In this document: positions 19,194-27,277 of the stretch, one piece after another
Layout: each line of letters starts with the position of its first letter
Position numbering within the stretch: position 1 is the first letter of the stretch
Origin: FEB-10 sp963710645
GTDB lineage: Bacteria > Acidobacteriota > Thermoanaerobaculia > Thermoanaerobaculales > Sulfomarinibacteraceae
Length of the DNA: 64,000 nucleotides
Assembly (NCBI GenBank): GCA_963710645.1
Contig: CAVQBD010000009.1
Span: 558,001-622,000, forward strand
Reading direction: 5' to 3'
Translations under genes and position numbers: made by a program
Notes under the pieces: generated by a model
Seen by the model: the letters and a program-made list of their open reading frames with translations, nothing else
Databases searched by the model: none
What the model was told of the DNA's origin: nothing

Positions 19194-19610
19194 TCAAGTT
19201 TCAGAGCTGTATTCTCTCGGGTCTTCGTCGAGTCCTTGGTATTTTGAAGGACACTTCACGAGCAGCTGGTCGGCGTAGAAGGCGCCATCCCGGTAGCTGC
19301 CCACCGCCACGATCTCGGTGGCTTCCTCGAAGTTCCCTGGCTTGACGCCGTTGTAGAGCACGGCCATGGTGTTGCCGTCCTCGTCCACCAACCCGAAGGC
19401 GAGCATCTCCGAGGCCTCCACGTATTCGCTGGAGTCCGGCACCAACGCCCCCTTGACCTGGACCTTGGCGGACCGCTGCATCGCCTCCTCGATGGAGACA
19501 TAGGGCGTCAGGTTGTTCTTGAACGAAGTCGCCCCAAAGGCGAGAAAGGCGACGATCATCACGCCACCCACCGCATACCAAATACGACGTTGTCGTCGTG
19601 GATCACTCAT
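19194..19610 (-). CDS. ccmE: Cytochrome c maturation heme chaperone CcmE, cysteine type
   Basis: A protein of 138 residues with a single N-terminal membrane anchor (about 11-30) and a periplasmic OB-fold domain (KVQVKGALVPD...LAFGLVDEDGN...VLYNGVKPGNFEEATEIVAVG). Classical CcmE binds heme covalently through a histidine in an HxxxY motif. Here the position reads Cys-Pro-Ser-Lys-Tyr (Cys120, Tyr124), the CxxxY variant known from some bacteria and archaea. ATG 19610 has GGAGG spaced 4 nt and overlaps the ccmD stop as ATGA. Confidence 0.94.
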   Translation of the reverse strand: MSDPRRQRRIWYAVGGVMIVAFLAFGATSFKNNLTPYVSIEEAMQRSAKVQVKGALVPDSSEYVEASEMLAFGLVDEDGNTMAVLYNGVKPGNFEEATEIVAVGSYRDGAFYADQLLVKCPSKYQGLDEDPREYSSET

Positions 19611-19714
19611 AAGTCCTCCAACCGACGGACCTTCCGGTCCACCCGGTAGACGTATCCAAAAAGGCCAACCCAAATGATCAGGGTGACTACCATAATTCCC
19701 AGCAGATCGTTCAC
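19607..19714 (-). CDS. ccmD: Small membrane protein, CcmD-like
   Basis: A 35-residue product starting at GTG 19714, with AGGAGG spaced 4 nt. It has one hydrophobic helix (LLGIMVVTLIIWVGLFGYVY) followed by a basic tail (RVDRKVRRLEDL). It overlaps ccmC by GTGA and ccmE by ATGA. Size, topology and position between ccmC and ccmE identify it as CcmD, which helps release holo-CcmE from CcmABC. Sequence alone would be too short to assign. Confidence 0.85.
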   Translation of the reverse strand: MNDLLGIMVVTLIIWVGLFGYVYRVDRKVRRLEDL

Positions 19715-20379
19715 AGGACCTCCTGCTGGCGCCGCTGCCGAACGGCCTCGACGCGGCATCCAATAGTATATAACCATACATACAAGCCAGTAAATCCCGC
19801 CAATGACGCCATCAGCACCTGGGTGTACCTGGAATCGAAGTCGTTGGCCCCCCGGGTATTGATCAACGAGTCCGGATGAAGGGACCAGTAGATCCTCGGA
19901 ACGACGAATATCAGGAACGGCACGGTCACAAAGGCGAGGATCGCGTAGACCGCCGCCAACGCCGCGCGGCGTTCGGGATCGGGAATCGCCGCCCGCAGGG
20001 CGAAGTAGGCGCTGTAGATCAGCATCAGGATGACGATGGAGGTCTGCCGGGGATCCCAGTTCCAGTAGGCCCCCCACATGATCTTCGCGAAGACGGCCCC
20101 GGTCACCGTGGCCAGCACTGCGAAGAGCAGACCCAACCCGGCACTGACCGATGCTCGGATATCGTCATTGGGATCGCGGCGTCTGAGGTACATCACGGAC
20201 GCGATGCACGAAACAAGAAACGCCAGGGTGGCCACCCACGCGGTGGGCACGTGGAAGAACACGATCCTCGAGGATTCTCCGATGAATTTCTCCGCCGGCG
20301 GCACATACATGAATGCCGCCCAAATCACCACCGTCATCCACAAGAGCAGCACCCATTTCAGGATTTCACGAAAGCTCAT
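19711..20379 (-). CDS. ccmC: Heme exporter protein CcmC
   Basis: A protein of 222 residues with six predicted membrane segments. The WWD motif is WGAYWNWDPRQTS (102-114), flanked by histidines His43 (FFHVPTAW) and His168 (SLHPDSL), which in the family ligate heme. CcmC loads heme onto CcmE. Its stop overlaps the ccmD GTG start. Upstream it is separated from ccmB by a 237-nt repeat region. Confidence 0.95.
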   Translation of the reverse strand: MSFREILKWVLLLWMTVVIWAAFMYVPPAEKFIGESSRIVFFHVPTAWVATLAFLVSCIASVMYLRRRDPNDDIRASVSAGLGLLFAVLATVTGAVFAKIMWGAYWNWDPRQTSIVILMLIYSAYFALRAAIPDPERRAALAAVYAILAFVTVPFLIFVVPRIYWSLHPDSLINTRGANDFDSRYTQVLMASLAGFTGLYVWLYTIGCRVEAVRQRRQQEVL

Positions 20380-20616
20380 TCATTACTCCGACGCCTACAA
20401 TACACAGAGACGGTGTCGCATGGAAGTCCGAGTCTGAACAAAAATCCAAGATCCAAGATGCAAGATGCAAGATCCACCACTTACCCGGTGTAGAAAGTGT
20501 AAAAGGTGTAGAGGGTGTCGAGAGGACACAATTCCGAGTCCCGAGTCCCGAGTTGACCGCCGCCCGCCCAATTCGAATTTCGCATTTCGAATTTCGAATT
20601 AAGTGGGTGGGTGGGA
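20380..20616. repeat. Heptamer and nonamer arrays between ccmB and ccmC
   Basis: An AAGATGC-type array (20443-20474), a 9-nt GGTGTAGAA-type array (20487-20522), a GAGTCCC array (20531-20554), GTTGACCGCCGCCCGCCC, an ATTTCGA array (20570-20600) and GTGGGTGGGTGGG. All lie inside the ccm gene run. Confidence 0.85.
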
Positions 20617-21297
20617 TCAATCGTTCCACACGACCGGGAAGAGAAACGCCGACACCACCGTCATGACTCCCCCCAGGGAAACAATGGCCCGCAAGGAGGC
20701 CTGAACGGTTTCCACCGAACCCTCGGCGACGGCAGTGGTGCCCTGGATCAAGAAAATCAGAAGCGCCAGAAGCAGCGGCAACGCGAGCACCGGAAACAGC
20801 GCTCCCCGCCCCACCGCCCGGGCGATGATCGCGGCCACGATGGTGGAAGTCGCCGCCAGCCCGTACCCGCCGGCCACGAGCAGCACGGCGAACCAGCCGA
20901 CCAGCTCGATGTGATAGCCCATCAGCACGCAATAAAGGGGCACCAACGCCACCAATAGCAGGGCGATCAGCACGACGTTGAACAGGAGTTTCCCCGCCCA
21001 CACCACCAGCGGCGTTGCCGACAACCTCAGCAGCGACGCAGTGTGGCTCTCCTCCTCCTTGACGAAAGACCGGTCGAGACCGGCGAGGGCAGCGAAGAAA
21101 ACCACGATCCACAGCAGCACCGCCAGCAGGAACGGACGGTCATCGGTCGCGATGCGAAAGGGCCCCACCGAGTAGGCCACCGCGATCAGGGTGGTGAGTG
21201 AGAACAGTCCCAACGAACTCAGCGCGACCCGAGTCCGAAACTCGGCCTTCAGGTCCTTGGCCGTGACGGCCCACGCCTCAGTCAGCCAGCGCCACAC
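20617..21297 (-). CDS. ccmB: Heme exporter protein CcmB
   Basis: A hydrophobic protein of 226 residues matching the CcmB permease: KDLKAEFRTR at the N terminus, FAALAGLDRSFVKEEESHTASLLRLSATPLVVWAGKLLFN, then several membrane helices. CcmB forms an ABC complex with CcmA. GTG 21297 is preferred because the protein then starts VWRWLTEAW like its relatives. GTG 21321 is an alternative. It overlaps the end of ccmA by about 20 nt, indicating translational coupling. Confidence 0.92.
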   Translation of the reverse strand: MWRWLTEAWAVTAKDLKAEFRTRVALSSLGLFSLTTLIAVAYSVGPFRIATDDRPFLLAVLLWIVVFFAALAGLDRSFVKEEESHTASLLRLSATPLVVWAGKLLFNVVLIALLLVALVPLYCVLMGYHIELVGWFAVLLVAGGYGLAATSTIVAAIIARAVGRGALFPVLALPLLLALLIFLIQGTTAVAEGSVETVQASLRAIVSLGGVMTVVSAFLFPVVWND

Positions 21298-21913
21298 GAC
21301 GGGTGCCCCACTCCATTTCACGTGGATCGTTGGTGGCAAGAACCACGGTCGTTCCTTTCGCCGTGGATTCGCCGACCCATTGCTCCAACCAATCGCGCCC
21401 CTCCGGATCCAGATTCGACCCCGGTTCATCAAGGAACAATACCTGCGGATCGTGGAGCATCGCCTGCGCGATCTTCAACCGTTGGTGCATGCCGGTTGAA
21501 TACCCACCAACCGGTGTCCGGCGTGATGGGTCGAGGCCCACCCTTTGAAGACATGTCCGGCATCGGTCCTCCGCCTTCTCCAGTCCGCGGACGCGCTCGA
21601 AGAACTGCAGATTTTCCATGGCGTCGAGCTCTTCATAAAGCGACATGGCCGGCGCCACAACACCGAGCACTCGTTTCCAGTCATCGCGGGCGACCTCGCC
21701 TCCGCCGGCCAGGTCCACGTACCGAACCTCGCCCCGGGTCGGCCGCAACAGGCCGCACAGGATCGTCAGCAACGTGGATTTGCCCGATCCATTGGGCCCG
21801 GTCACGGCAAGAACCTCGCCCGGGTCCGCGACGCCGGACACCGAACGAAAGACCACGCGTTCATCAAAACGCTTGGCCACATCGGAAAACTCGATCCGGA
21901 TCCCTTCCGCCAC
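21278..21913 (-). CDS. ccmA: Heme exporter ATP-binding protein CcmA
   Basis: An ABC ATPase of 211 residues. Walker A GPNGSGKST is at 39-47, a degenerate signature YSTGMHQR at about 138, and Walker B VLFLDEPGSNLD at about 160. It is the first gene of the ccm run and drives release of holo-CcmE. GTG 21913 has no Shine-Dalgarno but is preceded at 7 nt by TATCTT, so the operon may begin with a leaderless message. Confidence 0.94.
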   Translation of the reverse strand: MAEGIRIEFSDVAKRFDERVVFRSVSGVADPGEVLAVTGPNGSGKSTLLTILCGLLRPTRGEVRYVDLAGGGEVARDDWKRVLGVVAPAMSLYEELDAMENLQFFERVRGLEKAEDRCRTCLQRVGLDPSRRTPVGGYSTGMHQRLKIAQAMLHDPQVLFLDEPGSNLDPEGRDWLEQWVGESTAKGTTVVLATNDPREMEWGTRRVALAD

Positions 21914-22305
21914 GGGGCAGAAGATATCACGGGTGGCGGGAAGTCAGGGAGAAGGGACTAGGGGGTTAGGGGCTAGGGGCTCGCTCCCCCACCCGCAGGT
22001 TCAGAAGGTGCAGAAAGGACGCAATTCCGAGTCCCGAGTCCCGGGTTCCGAGTTGACCGCCGCCCGCCCAGCAGGAGCGCCGTTGTGGAGCAGCCTGGGT
22101 CCTGCGAACTCATGACGTACTCAATTCTCAGTTCTGAGTTCTCAGTTCTTAATTTCCGCCCTCCCTCCCCTTCCCGGGTGGATGGGGGTCATCCAAAATT
22201 CAAAACTCAAAATTCAACACTCTCCAGCGGGACTATCCGGCGGCTTGGTGTTGTTAACCTCCTCCGGATCGCCGGACGGTCGTCGGGCCACAGGAGGCGT
22301 CATCA
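21914..22305. repeat. Divergent gap between ccmA and the hydroxylase gene
   Basis: It holds a GGGGCTA array (21958-21982), a GAGTCCC array (22024-22054), GTTGACCGCCGCCCGCCC, then the long repeat shared with 12991-13136 (22080-22222). Inside that repeat are a CAATTCT array (22122-22155) and an AATTCAA array (22194-22222). About 70 nt of unique sequence precede the next start. No gene is seen. Confidence 0.8.
21921..21926 (-). promoter_or_regulatory. -10-like hexamer TATCTT upstream of ccmA
   Basis: TATCTT (minus strand) ends 7 nt before GTG 21913. Together with the absence of a Shine-Dalgarno this fits a leaderless start. Confidence 0.35.
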
Positions 22306-22809
22306 GTGTTTACCAACCACGTTGTCCAGTTCTCGGCAGCATTCATTGTCGCCATGATCGTGGGTTCTCTAGTGGAGTACATGGCCCACCGATGGATGCA
22401 CGACGGTAAGGTGCTCAAGGTGCGCCACGCAAAACACCATCGCAACCTGGAGGGCCAGGGCTGGTTCGGCGAATTCAAGGACTACGCCATTCCCGGGCTG
22501 GCGATCCTCTGGGTCGGTTTTCTGTTCTCCATACCGGCCGGCATCGGTTTCGCACTCGGGGCGCTGGCTTATGCCGCTTTCTCCGCCTACGCCCACCAGG
22601 TCCAGCATGAGCGGCCGGAGCTCGTCTTCTGGCTGCCGCGGCCGATCCACTATCTTCACCACCGCGACAACATGTGGCGCCACAACTTCGGCATCTCCCT
22701 GGATTTCTGGGACCGGGCCTTTCGGACCTACAAGAACGTTGAATGGCAGCCCGAGCGCCGCGCCCGCGACTATCCGCTCCGCAGCTTCATCGACATCACG
22801 TGGATCTGA
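22306..22809 (+). CDS. Fatty acid hydroxylase / sterol desaturase superfamily protein
   Basis: A membrane enzyme of 167 residues with the histidine clusters of the non-heme di-iron hydroxylase superfamily: HRWMH (about 28), HAKHH (about 44), HQVQH (about 98) and HYLHHRDNMWRHN (about 117-129). Four hydrophobic segments place it in the membrane. GTG 22306 has AGGAGG spaced 8 nt. Such proteins hydroxylate or desaturate lipids or carotenoids with O2; the substrate is unknown. A FabH-like ketosynthase follows 137 nt downstream on the same strand, so a lipid role is plausible. Confidence 0.85.
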   Translation: MFTNHVVQFSAAFIVAMIVGSLVEYMAHRWMHDGKVLKVRHAKHHRNLEGQGWFGEFKDYAIPGLAILWVGFLFSIPAGIGFALGALAYAAFSAYAHQVQHERPELVFWLPRPIHYLHHRDNMWRHNFGISLDFWDRAFRTYKNVEWQPERRARDYPLRSFIDITWI

Positions 22810-22918
22810 ATCCGAACGCTGCGCGATCCGTCCGCAGGTGTGACAAATTTCGCCGCGTTGCGGCATGATGTTCACAGGTACCCAATTGAAAACAAGCGAC
22901 TTGGCGGCGCTTCTGAGC

Positions 22919-22924
22919 TATAGT
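22919..22924 (+). promoter_or_regulatory. -10-like hexamer TATAGT
   Basis: TATAGT lies 21 nt before ATG 22946, leaving a short leader with AGGAGA. No convincing -35 is seen. Confidence 0.3.
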
Positions 22925-22945
22925 GCGTGCGGAAAAGGAGAGCCC

Positions 22946-24007
22946 ATGCGCGCCGTTATTACTGGCACCGGCATGTACCTGCCGCCCAAGATCGTCACCA
23001 ACGACGACCTCGCCCGCATCATGGACACCACGGACGAGTGGATTCAGGTCCGAACCGGAATCGCCGAACGCCGATTCGCCGCCGTGGACGAGGCCACCTC
23101 GGACATCGCGGCCCCCGCCGCCCGGCAGGCTCTCGAAGACGCCAACCGGACACCTGAAGACATCGATTACCTGGTCTTCGCCACCATGACACCCGACTAT
23201 TTCTTCCCCGGATCGGCTCCGTTCCTGCAACGCAAGCTGGGAATGGCCCACGTCCCCTGCCTCGACATCCGCCAGCAATGCGCGGGGTTCATTTACGGAC
23301 TCCAACTTGCCGACGCCATGATCCGGTCGGGTCAACATCGGCGTGTGTTGGTGGTCGGCGCCGAGGTCCACAGCTGTCTCCAGCCGTGGGATCCCCAGAG
23401 TTGGGCGGTGGCCATGGGTGACGCCGAAGGACCTATCCCTGAAGCGAGTTACCAACGCAATACGGAGTTTCGCGACCGAACCGTGCTGTTTGGTGACGGC
23501 GCAGGGGTGATGGTCGTTGAGGCGAGTGACGACGAAGATCGCGGCATCATCGACATCCTGATTCACACCAACGGCTCCGAGGCGGAGAGGCTGTGGACCA
23601 AGGCCTCCGGCAGCGCCTTCCGGCCCTACATAAGCCACGACATGATCGACAACGGGGACACTGTCCCCATCGTCGAGGGACGAAAGGTGTATGCTCTTGC
23701 GGTGACCGCCATGCCCAGCGTCACCATCGACCTGCTGTCACGCAACGGGCTGACCGTGGACGACCTCGATCTGCTGATCATGCATCAGGCCAATCTGCGC
23801 ATCAACGAGGGTGTTCAGAAACGCCTTGGCCTGCCCGACGAGAAAGTCTTCAACAACATTCAGAAATACGGCAACACAACCGCCGGCACCATCCCAATCG
23901 CCTTCCATGAAGCCCGCGAACAGGGCCGAGTGAAACCCGGAGACCTGGTCTGTTTCGTGGGTCTCGGCAGCGGCTTGAACTGGGGTGCCGTGCTCTACCG
24001 TTGCTGA
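22946..24007 (+). CDS. 3-oxoacyl-ACP synthase III family protein (FabH-like)
   Basis: A thiolase-fold enzyme of 353 residues. The catalytic triad is intact: Cys112 in DIRQQCAGFIYGL, His at about 279 in MHQANLRI, and Asn at about 309 in YGNTTAGTIPIAF. The Cys number and the His-Asn spacing match FabH of E. coli. FabH condenses acyl-CoA with malonyl-ACP to start fatty acid synthesis. The protein is longer than typical FabH (about 320), and with TTDEWIQVRTGI it could be a paralogue for a specialised acyl chain. ATG 22946 has AGGAGA spaced 4 nt. rne follows after 10 nt. Confidence 0.9.
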   Translation: MRAVITGTGMYLPPKIVTNDDLARIMDTTDEWIQVRTGIAERRFAAVDEATSDIAAPAARQALEDANRTPEDIDYLVFATMTPDYFFPGSAPFLQRKLGMAHVPCLDIRQQCAGFIYGLQLADAMIRSGQHRRVLVVGAEVHSCLQPWDPQSWAVAMGDAEGPIPEASYQRNTEFRDRTVLFGDGAGVMVVEASDDEDRGIIDILIHTNGSEAERLWTKASGSAFRPYISHDMIDNGDTVPIVEGRKVYALAVTAMPSVTIDLLSRNGLTVDDLDLLIMHQANLRINEGVQKRLGLPDEKVFNNIQKYGNTTAGTIPIAFHEAREQGRVKPGDLVCFVGLGSGLNWGAVLYRC

Positions 24008-24017
24008 CGGAGATTCA

Positions 24018-26069
24018 ATGCACAGAAAATTACTCATCAACGCCCAGCGCCCGGAAGAGGTGCGCGTGGCGATTATCAACGAGGGCATACTCGACCAATA
24101 CGAGGTGTCGACATCGGAAACCGGCCTGTATCGCGGCAATATCTACCGCGGCACAGTGGCCAGCATCCATCCCAGTCTCGACGCCGCGTTCGTGGATTTT
24201 GGTGCCGAGAGGCACGGCCTGCTGCGCGCCGACGATGTCGTTTCATCGGGAGCTCACCGCAAACATGAGGAGGGCCAACGACGGCCTCGCATCGAACAAC
24301 TCCTCGAGAAGGGGCGACAGGTCATGGTCCAGGTGGTGCGCGACGGTGTGGCGGCCAAGGGGGCCCTGCTCACCGGCAACGTCAGCATCGCCGGTCGCTA
24401 CCTGGTGCTGATGCCCTTCGAAGAAACCCGCGGGGTTTCGCGCAAACTCGAGGACGGCGAAACGCGAAGTGTCATCCGCGAACGGCTGGAACAGCTCGAT
24501 GTGCCGGAAGGATTCGGGGTGATCGCGCGGACAAACGCCGGCGATCAACCCAAGACCGCCCTCAACCGTGACCTGGGCGCCCTGCTCCGCTTGTGGAAAA
24601 AGGTACGTGCCGAGGCCTCCACGGGGAAGGGGCCGAAGTTGTTGTACTCGGATCAGGACCTGATCCTCCAGGTGCTCAGGGATTCGCTGGACTCCAGCAT
24701 TGACGAAGTCCTGGTGGACAACGATGACGCCTACGAGAAGGTCCGCGCCTACATGCAGACCTTTATGCCCCGTGCCAAGACCAAGCTGACCCGATACGCC
24801 GAACGGATGCCGTTGTTCAGCAAATACGAACTCGAGCCGCAGATTGATCGGATCTACCAGCGAAAAGTCGAACTGCCTTCCGGCGGCTCGATCGTGATCG
24901 ACGGCACCGAGGCCCTCACGGCCATCGACGTCAACTCGGGCCGATCCAAAGGCGGCTCGAGCCAGGAAGACACAGCGGTCAGGACCAATATCGAGGCGGC
25001 AAGGGAAGTTGCCCGACAGCTCCGACTGAGAGACATCGGCGGCCTGATGGTTGTCGACTTCATCGACATGCGGTCCATGAAGAACCGCCGCGAGGTGGAA
25101 CGGACCCAGCGGGAAGCCATGAAGGACGACAAGGCCAAGTTCACCGTCTCTCGGATCTCTGCCAATGGGCTGCTGGAAATCAATCGACAGCGCCTCAAGA
25201 AGGCACTCCAGCTCCGCAGCTATCGACCCTGCCCGACCTGCACCGGCACCGGCAGCATCGCCAGCCCGGAGCTGGTGGGTCTCAATCTGTTGCGGCGCAT
25301 CGAAACCAGGGCCGTGACCGGCCGGCTCAAACGGGTGCGGTTCGAACTGCACCCCGAGCTCGCCGACGCCATCCAGAACGAACGGCGTGAGGAGCTGGCC
25401 GCGCTCGAGCACGAGTTCGACATCACGATCGAGATCATCGCCGCCACCAGACTCCATCGCTCCGAGGAACATGTGGAGTGGTTCAACCGTGAGGAGGCGA
25501 GGGAGCCGGCGCCGCCGAAGATTGCGGCCGTCTCCGTGGCCGACCTTGCCGGCAGCACCGGACACCGGTCGTCCGGCCGGAGGAAGCCGGAGGTCCAGGC
25601 CGAGGCCGGCGCCCCGAAGGATGACCAGCCGGCAGAGCCGGAAAGCGAAAAACCGCGCAGGCGGCGGCGCGGAGGACGAAGGCACAAGAAGGACGCAGGT
25701 CCCACCAACGAGTCGCCGGCCGTCGAGGTCGGGGTCGAACCCGAGAAGGCCCAATCGCCACCGGAGGCCGAGACCCAAGCCGGCGCTCCGAAGGACGACA
25801 AAACGTCGGCCCCGGAGGGCGACAAACCCCGCAGACGGCGGCGCGGAGGCCGAAGGCACAAGAAGGACGCAGGTCCCGCCACCGAATCGCCGGCCGTCGA
25901 AGTCGCGGTCGAACCCGAGAAGGCCGAATCGCCGCCCGAGGGTGGCGAAGAGGGGTCGGAGCCGCAACCAGCTCCCAAAAAACGCCGGCCGCGGCGGCGG
26001 CGGCGCCGGAAACCCAAAACTGCGGAGACCAACCAGGGGGCTGGGGACAACCAAGAGGCTGGGGACTAG
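24018..26069 (+). CDS. Ribonuclease E/G
   Basis: An RNase E/G endonuclease of 683 residues, which processes rRNA and starts mRNA decay. An S1 RNA-binding domain lies at about 35-130 (YRGNIYRGTVASIHPSLDAAFVDFG). The DNase-I-like catalytic core has Mg-binding aspartates in IDVNSG (about 303) and VVDFIDM (about 347). The zinc link is CPTCTGTG (about 405). Residues after about 497 form a low-complexity basic tail in which PRRRRRGGRRHKKDAGP appears twice. The tail ends in KKRRPRRRRRRKPK, a likely RNA or partner-binding segment. ATG 24018 is chosen over an upstream in-frame start because the protein then begins MHRKLLINAQ like its relatives. Confidence 0.95.
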   Translation: MHRKLLINAQRPEEVRVAIINEGILDQYEVSTSETGLYRGNIYRGTVASIHPSLDAAFVDFGAERHGLLRADDVVSSGAHRKHEEGQRRPRIEQLLEKGRQVMVQVVRDGVAAKGALLTGNVSIAGRYLVLMPFEETRGVSRKLEDGETRSVIRERLEQLDVPEGFGVIARTNAGDQPKTALNRDLGALLRLWKKVRAEASTGKGPKLLYSDQDLILQVLRDSLDSSIDEVLVDNDDAYEKVRAYMQTFMPRAKTKLTRYAERMPLFSKYELEPQIDRIYQRKVELPSGGSIVIDGTEALTAIDVNSGRSKGGSSQEDTAVRTNIEAAREVARQLRLRDIGGLMVVDFIDMRSMKNRREVERTQREAMKDDKAKFTVSRISANGLLEINRQRLKKALQLRSYRPCPTCTGTGSIASPELVGLNLLRRIETRAVTGRLKRVRFELHPELADAIQNERREELAALEHEFDITIEIIAATRLHRSEEHVEWFNREEAREPAPPKIAAVSVADLAGSTGHRSSGRRKPEVQAEAGAPKDDQPAEPESEKPRRRRRGGRRHKKDAGPTNESPAVEVGVEPEKAQSPPEAETQAGAPKDDKTSAPEGDKPRRRRRGGRRHKKDAGPATESPAVEVAVEPEKAESPPEGGEEGSEPQPAPKKRRPRRRRRRKPKTAETNQGAGDNQEAGD

Positions 26070-26135
26070 ATCCCCCACTCACCCGGATACGAGATTCAAG
26101 ATCCAAGATGCAAAATCCCCCACTCGCCCCATCCT

Positions 26136-26250
26136 GTCATTCTGAGCGAGGCCCGTAGGGCCGAGTCGAAGAATCCGGGTGGGGGGTAGTTCGCACCAGA
26201 CACCCACCCGCCCAGATCCTTCGACTCGCTTCGCTCGCTCAGGATGACAG
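26136..26250. repeat. GTCATTCTGAGCGAG inverted repeat, copy 1
   Basis: GTCATTCTGAGCGAGGCCC...GAGTCGAAGAATCC (26136-26176) faces its approximate reverse complement, GATCCTTCGACTCGC...CTCAGGATGAC (26216-26249). It encloses a G-rich/C-rich centre. A variant occurs at 39356-39506. Sequences of this kind are common dispersed repeats in many bacterial genomes. Confidence 0.8.
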
Positions 26251-26404
26251 CAGTTGGAAAAACCGTGTTGCAGCCGTCTCGGCTGCAACACTGGCCTTGA
26301 TTGAATCCGCGAATGCGGGCCAGAGGCCCGCACCACGATGCCCCTCTCGTTCGATTCGATGTGCCGATTTCGACGCGCCGATTCTTCGGCCGCGCTTCCC
26401 GTGA

Positions 26405-26479
26405 GGATGCCAGGCACGCCGATTCGCATCAGTGGGACGAATCATCTATCGACCTTGCCGAATCGGGCTGCCAGGCACC
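26405..26479. repeat. Family A palindrome, copy 5 (inverted)
   Basis: GATGCCAGGCACGCC (26406-26420) and CTGCCAGGCACC (26468-26479) bracket GATTCG...CGAATC. It is preceded by CGCGCTTCCCGTGAG, as at 5871. Confidence 0.75.
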
Positions 26480-26520
26480 TCCGACGAACGCGACTTGCTC
26501 CCAAGGCGCTCCCCGATGGA

Positions 26521-26598
26521 GCCACCCCTGACACTGTTCGGGCCCCGGCGACACCCGGAATACCTATCCGGCGAATCCCGAAAGTGTCGGAAGTGGCA
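26521..26598. repeat. Family C palindromic element, copy 1
   Basis: GCCACCCCTGACACTGTTCG at the left pairs with CCCGAAAGTGTCGGAAGTGGC at the right (26577-26597, one mismatch region). A second stem lies inside, CCCGGAATACC...GGCGAATCCCG. It is preceded by GCTCCCCGATGGA. It matches 39564-39640 and 58285-58359. Confidence 0.8.
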
Positions 26599-26734
26599 CG
26601 CCCGCCCGTAGCACCCACGCGCCGGGTGGGAGAGGGATCTCGTATCTCACATCCGGGCGGGCGGGGGTGACGTTTTACTTTCGACCTTCGACTTTCGACT
26701 CTCGCCCTGCGGCTCACGGCCTGCGGCCCGCGTC

Positions 26735-27277
26735 TCAGGGGCGGCGGACTTCCTCTGAAAAGAGCTGGGCGTCCACGCTCAGCTCATCACCGATGTAGTC
26801 GAGCGCCTCGGCGAGGTCATCCAAGGAGAGCTTCGCCGGTACACGGACAACGGCGGACATGCTGAACAGGGGGGTCCCGCTCATTGGCGCCGCGGTGACC
26901 TCGGTGTTCATCGTCTCCACGTTGATGCCCTGCTCGGCGAGATAACGGGTGACCTCGTGGATGATGCCGAGGTGGTCCGCGCCCAGGACAGTGATGGCGC
27001 ACTCCTTCGACGAGGTCAGTTCTTGTGGTTCGGTGGCCTCACTGAGCCTCGTTTGGACGTCAAACTTGACGAAGTGGAGTTCGCTGATCACTTCGCGCAG
27101 CTTTTCAATCCGATCTTCGGGGGCGGTCACGAACATGATCAGCGCGAAATCACCGCCGAGCCGCTGGAAGCGGCTGGTCTCGACGTTGCCGCCGTGCAGG
27201 ACGATGATTTTGGTGACCTCTTCGAGGACCCCCGGTCGATCCCTACCCGACGCCGTCAGTACGAGCTGTTTCCTCAT
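26735..27277 (-). CDS. Tandem ACT-domain protein (GcvR-like)
   Basis: A protein of 180 residues with two ACT domains. The first (about 4-80) begins LVLTASGRDRPGVLEEVTKII. The second (about 92-170) begins ITVLGADHLGIIHEVTRYLAEQGINVETM. This layout matches the glycine cleavage system regulator GcvR and related amino-acid-sensing proteins. There is no DNA-binding or catalytic domain, so it probably acts by binding an amino acid and a partner protein. ATG 27277 follows GGAG at 5 nt. No gcv genes are nearby, so the glycine link is unproven. Confidence 0.8.
   Translation of the reverse strand: MRKQLVLTASGRDRPGVLEEVTKIIVLHGGNVETSRFQRLGGDFALIMFVTAPEDRIEKLREVISELHFVKFDVQTRLSEATEPQELTSSKECAITVLGADHLGIIHEVTRYLAEQGINVETMNTEVTAAPMSGTPLFSMSAVVRVPAKLSLDDLAEALDYIGDELSVDAQLFSEEVRRP

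Larger units (their letters stand above)
26070..26734. repeat. Large intergenic repeat block
   Basis: Convergent gap of 665 nt. It has an AGATCCA/AGATGCA array (26090-26118), a long inverted repeat beginning GTCATTCTGAGCGAG (26136-26250), and a CGAATGCGGGCCAGAGGCCCGC palindrome near 26310. Then come a family A palindrome (26405-26479), GCTCCCCGATGGA, a family C element (26521-26598), CCGGGCGGGCGGGGG (26655-26669) and a TTTCGAC array (26676-26707). No gene is seen. Confidence 0.8.

Noticed and set aside
24243..26078. 611-codon open frame antisense to the RNase E/G gene
   Set aside because: High-GC shadow frame. The plus-strand product has all RNase E/G motifs, while the antisense product matches nothing and has no ribosome site.
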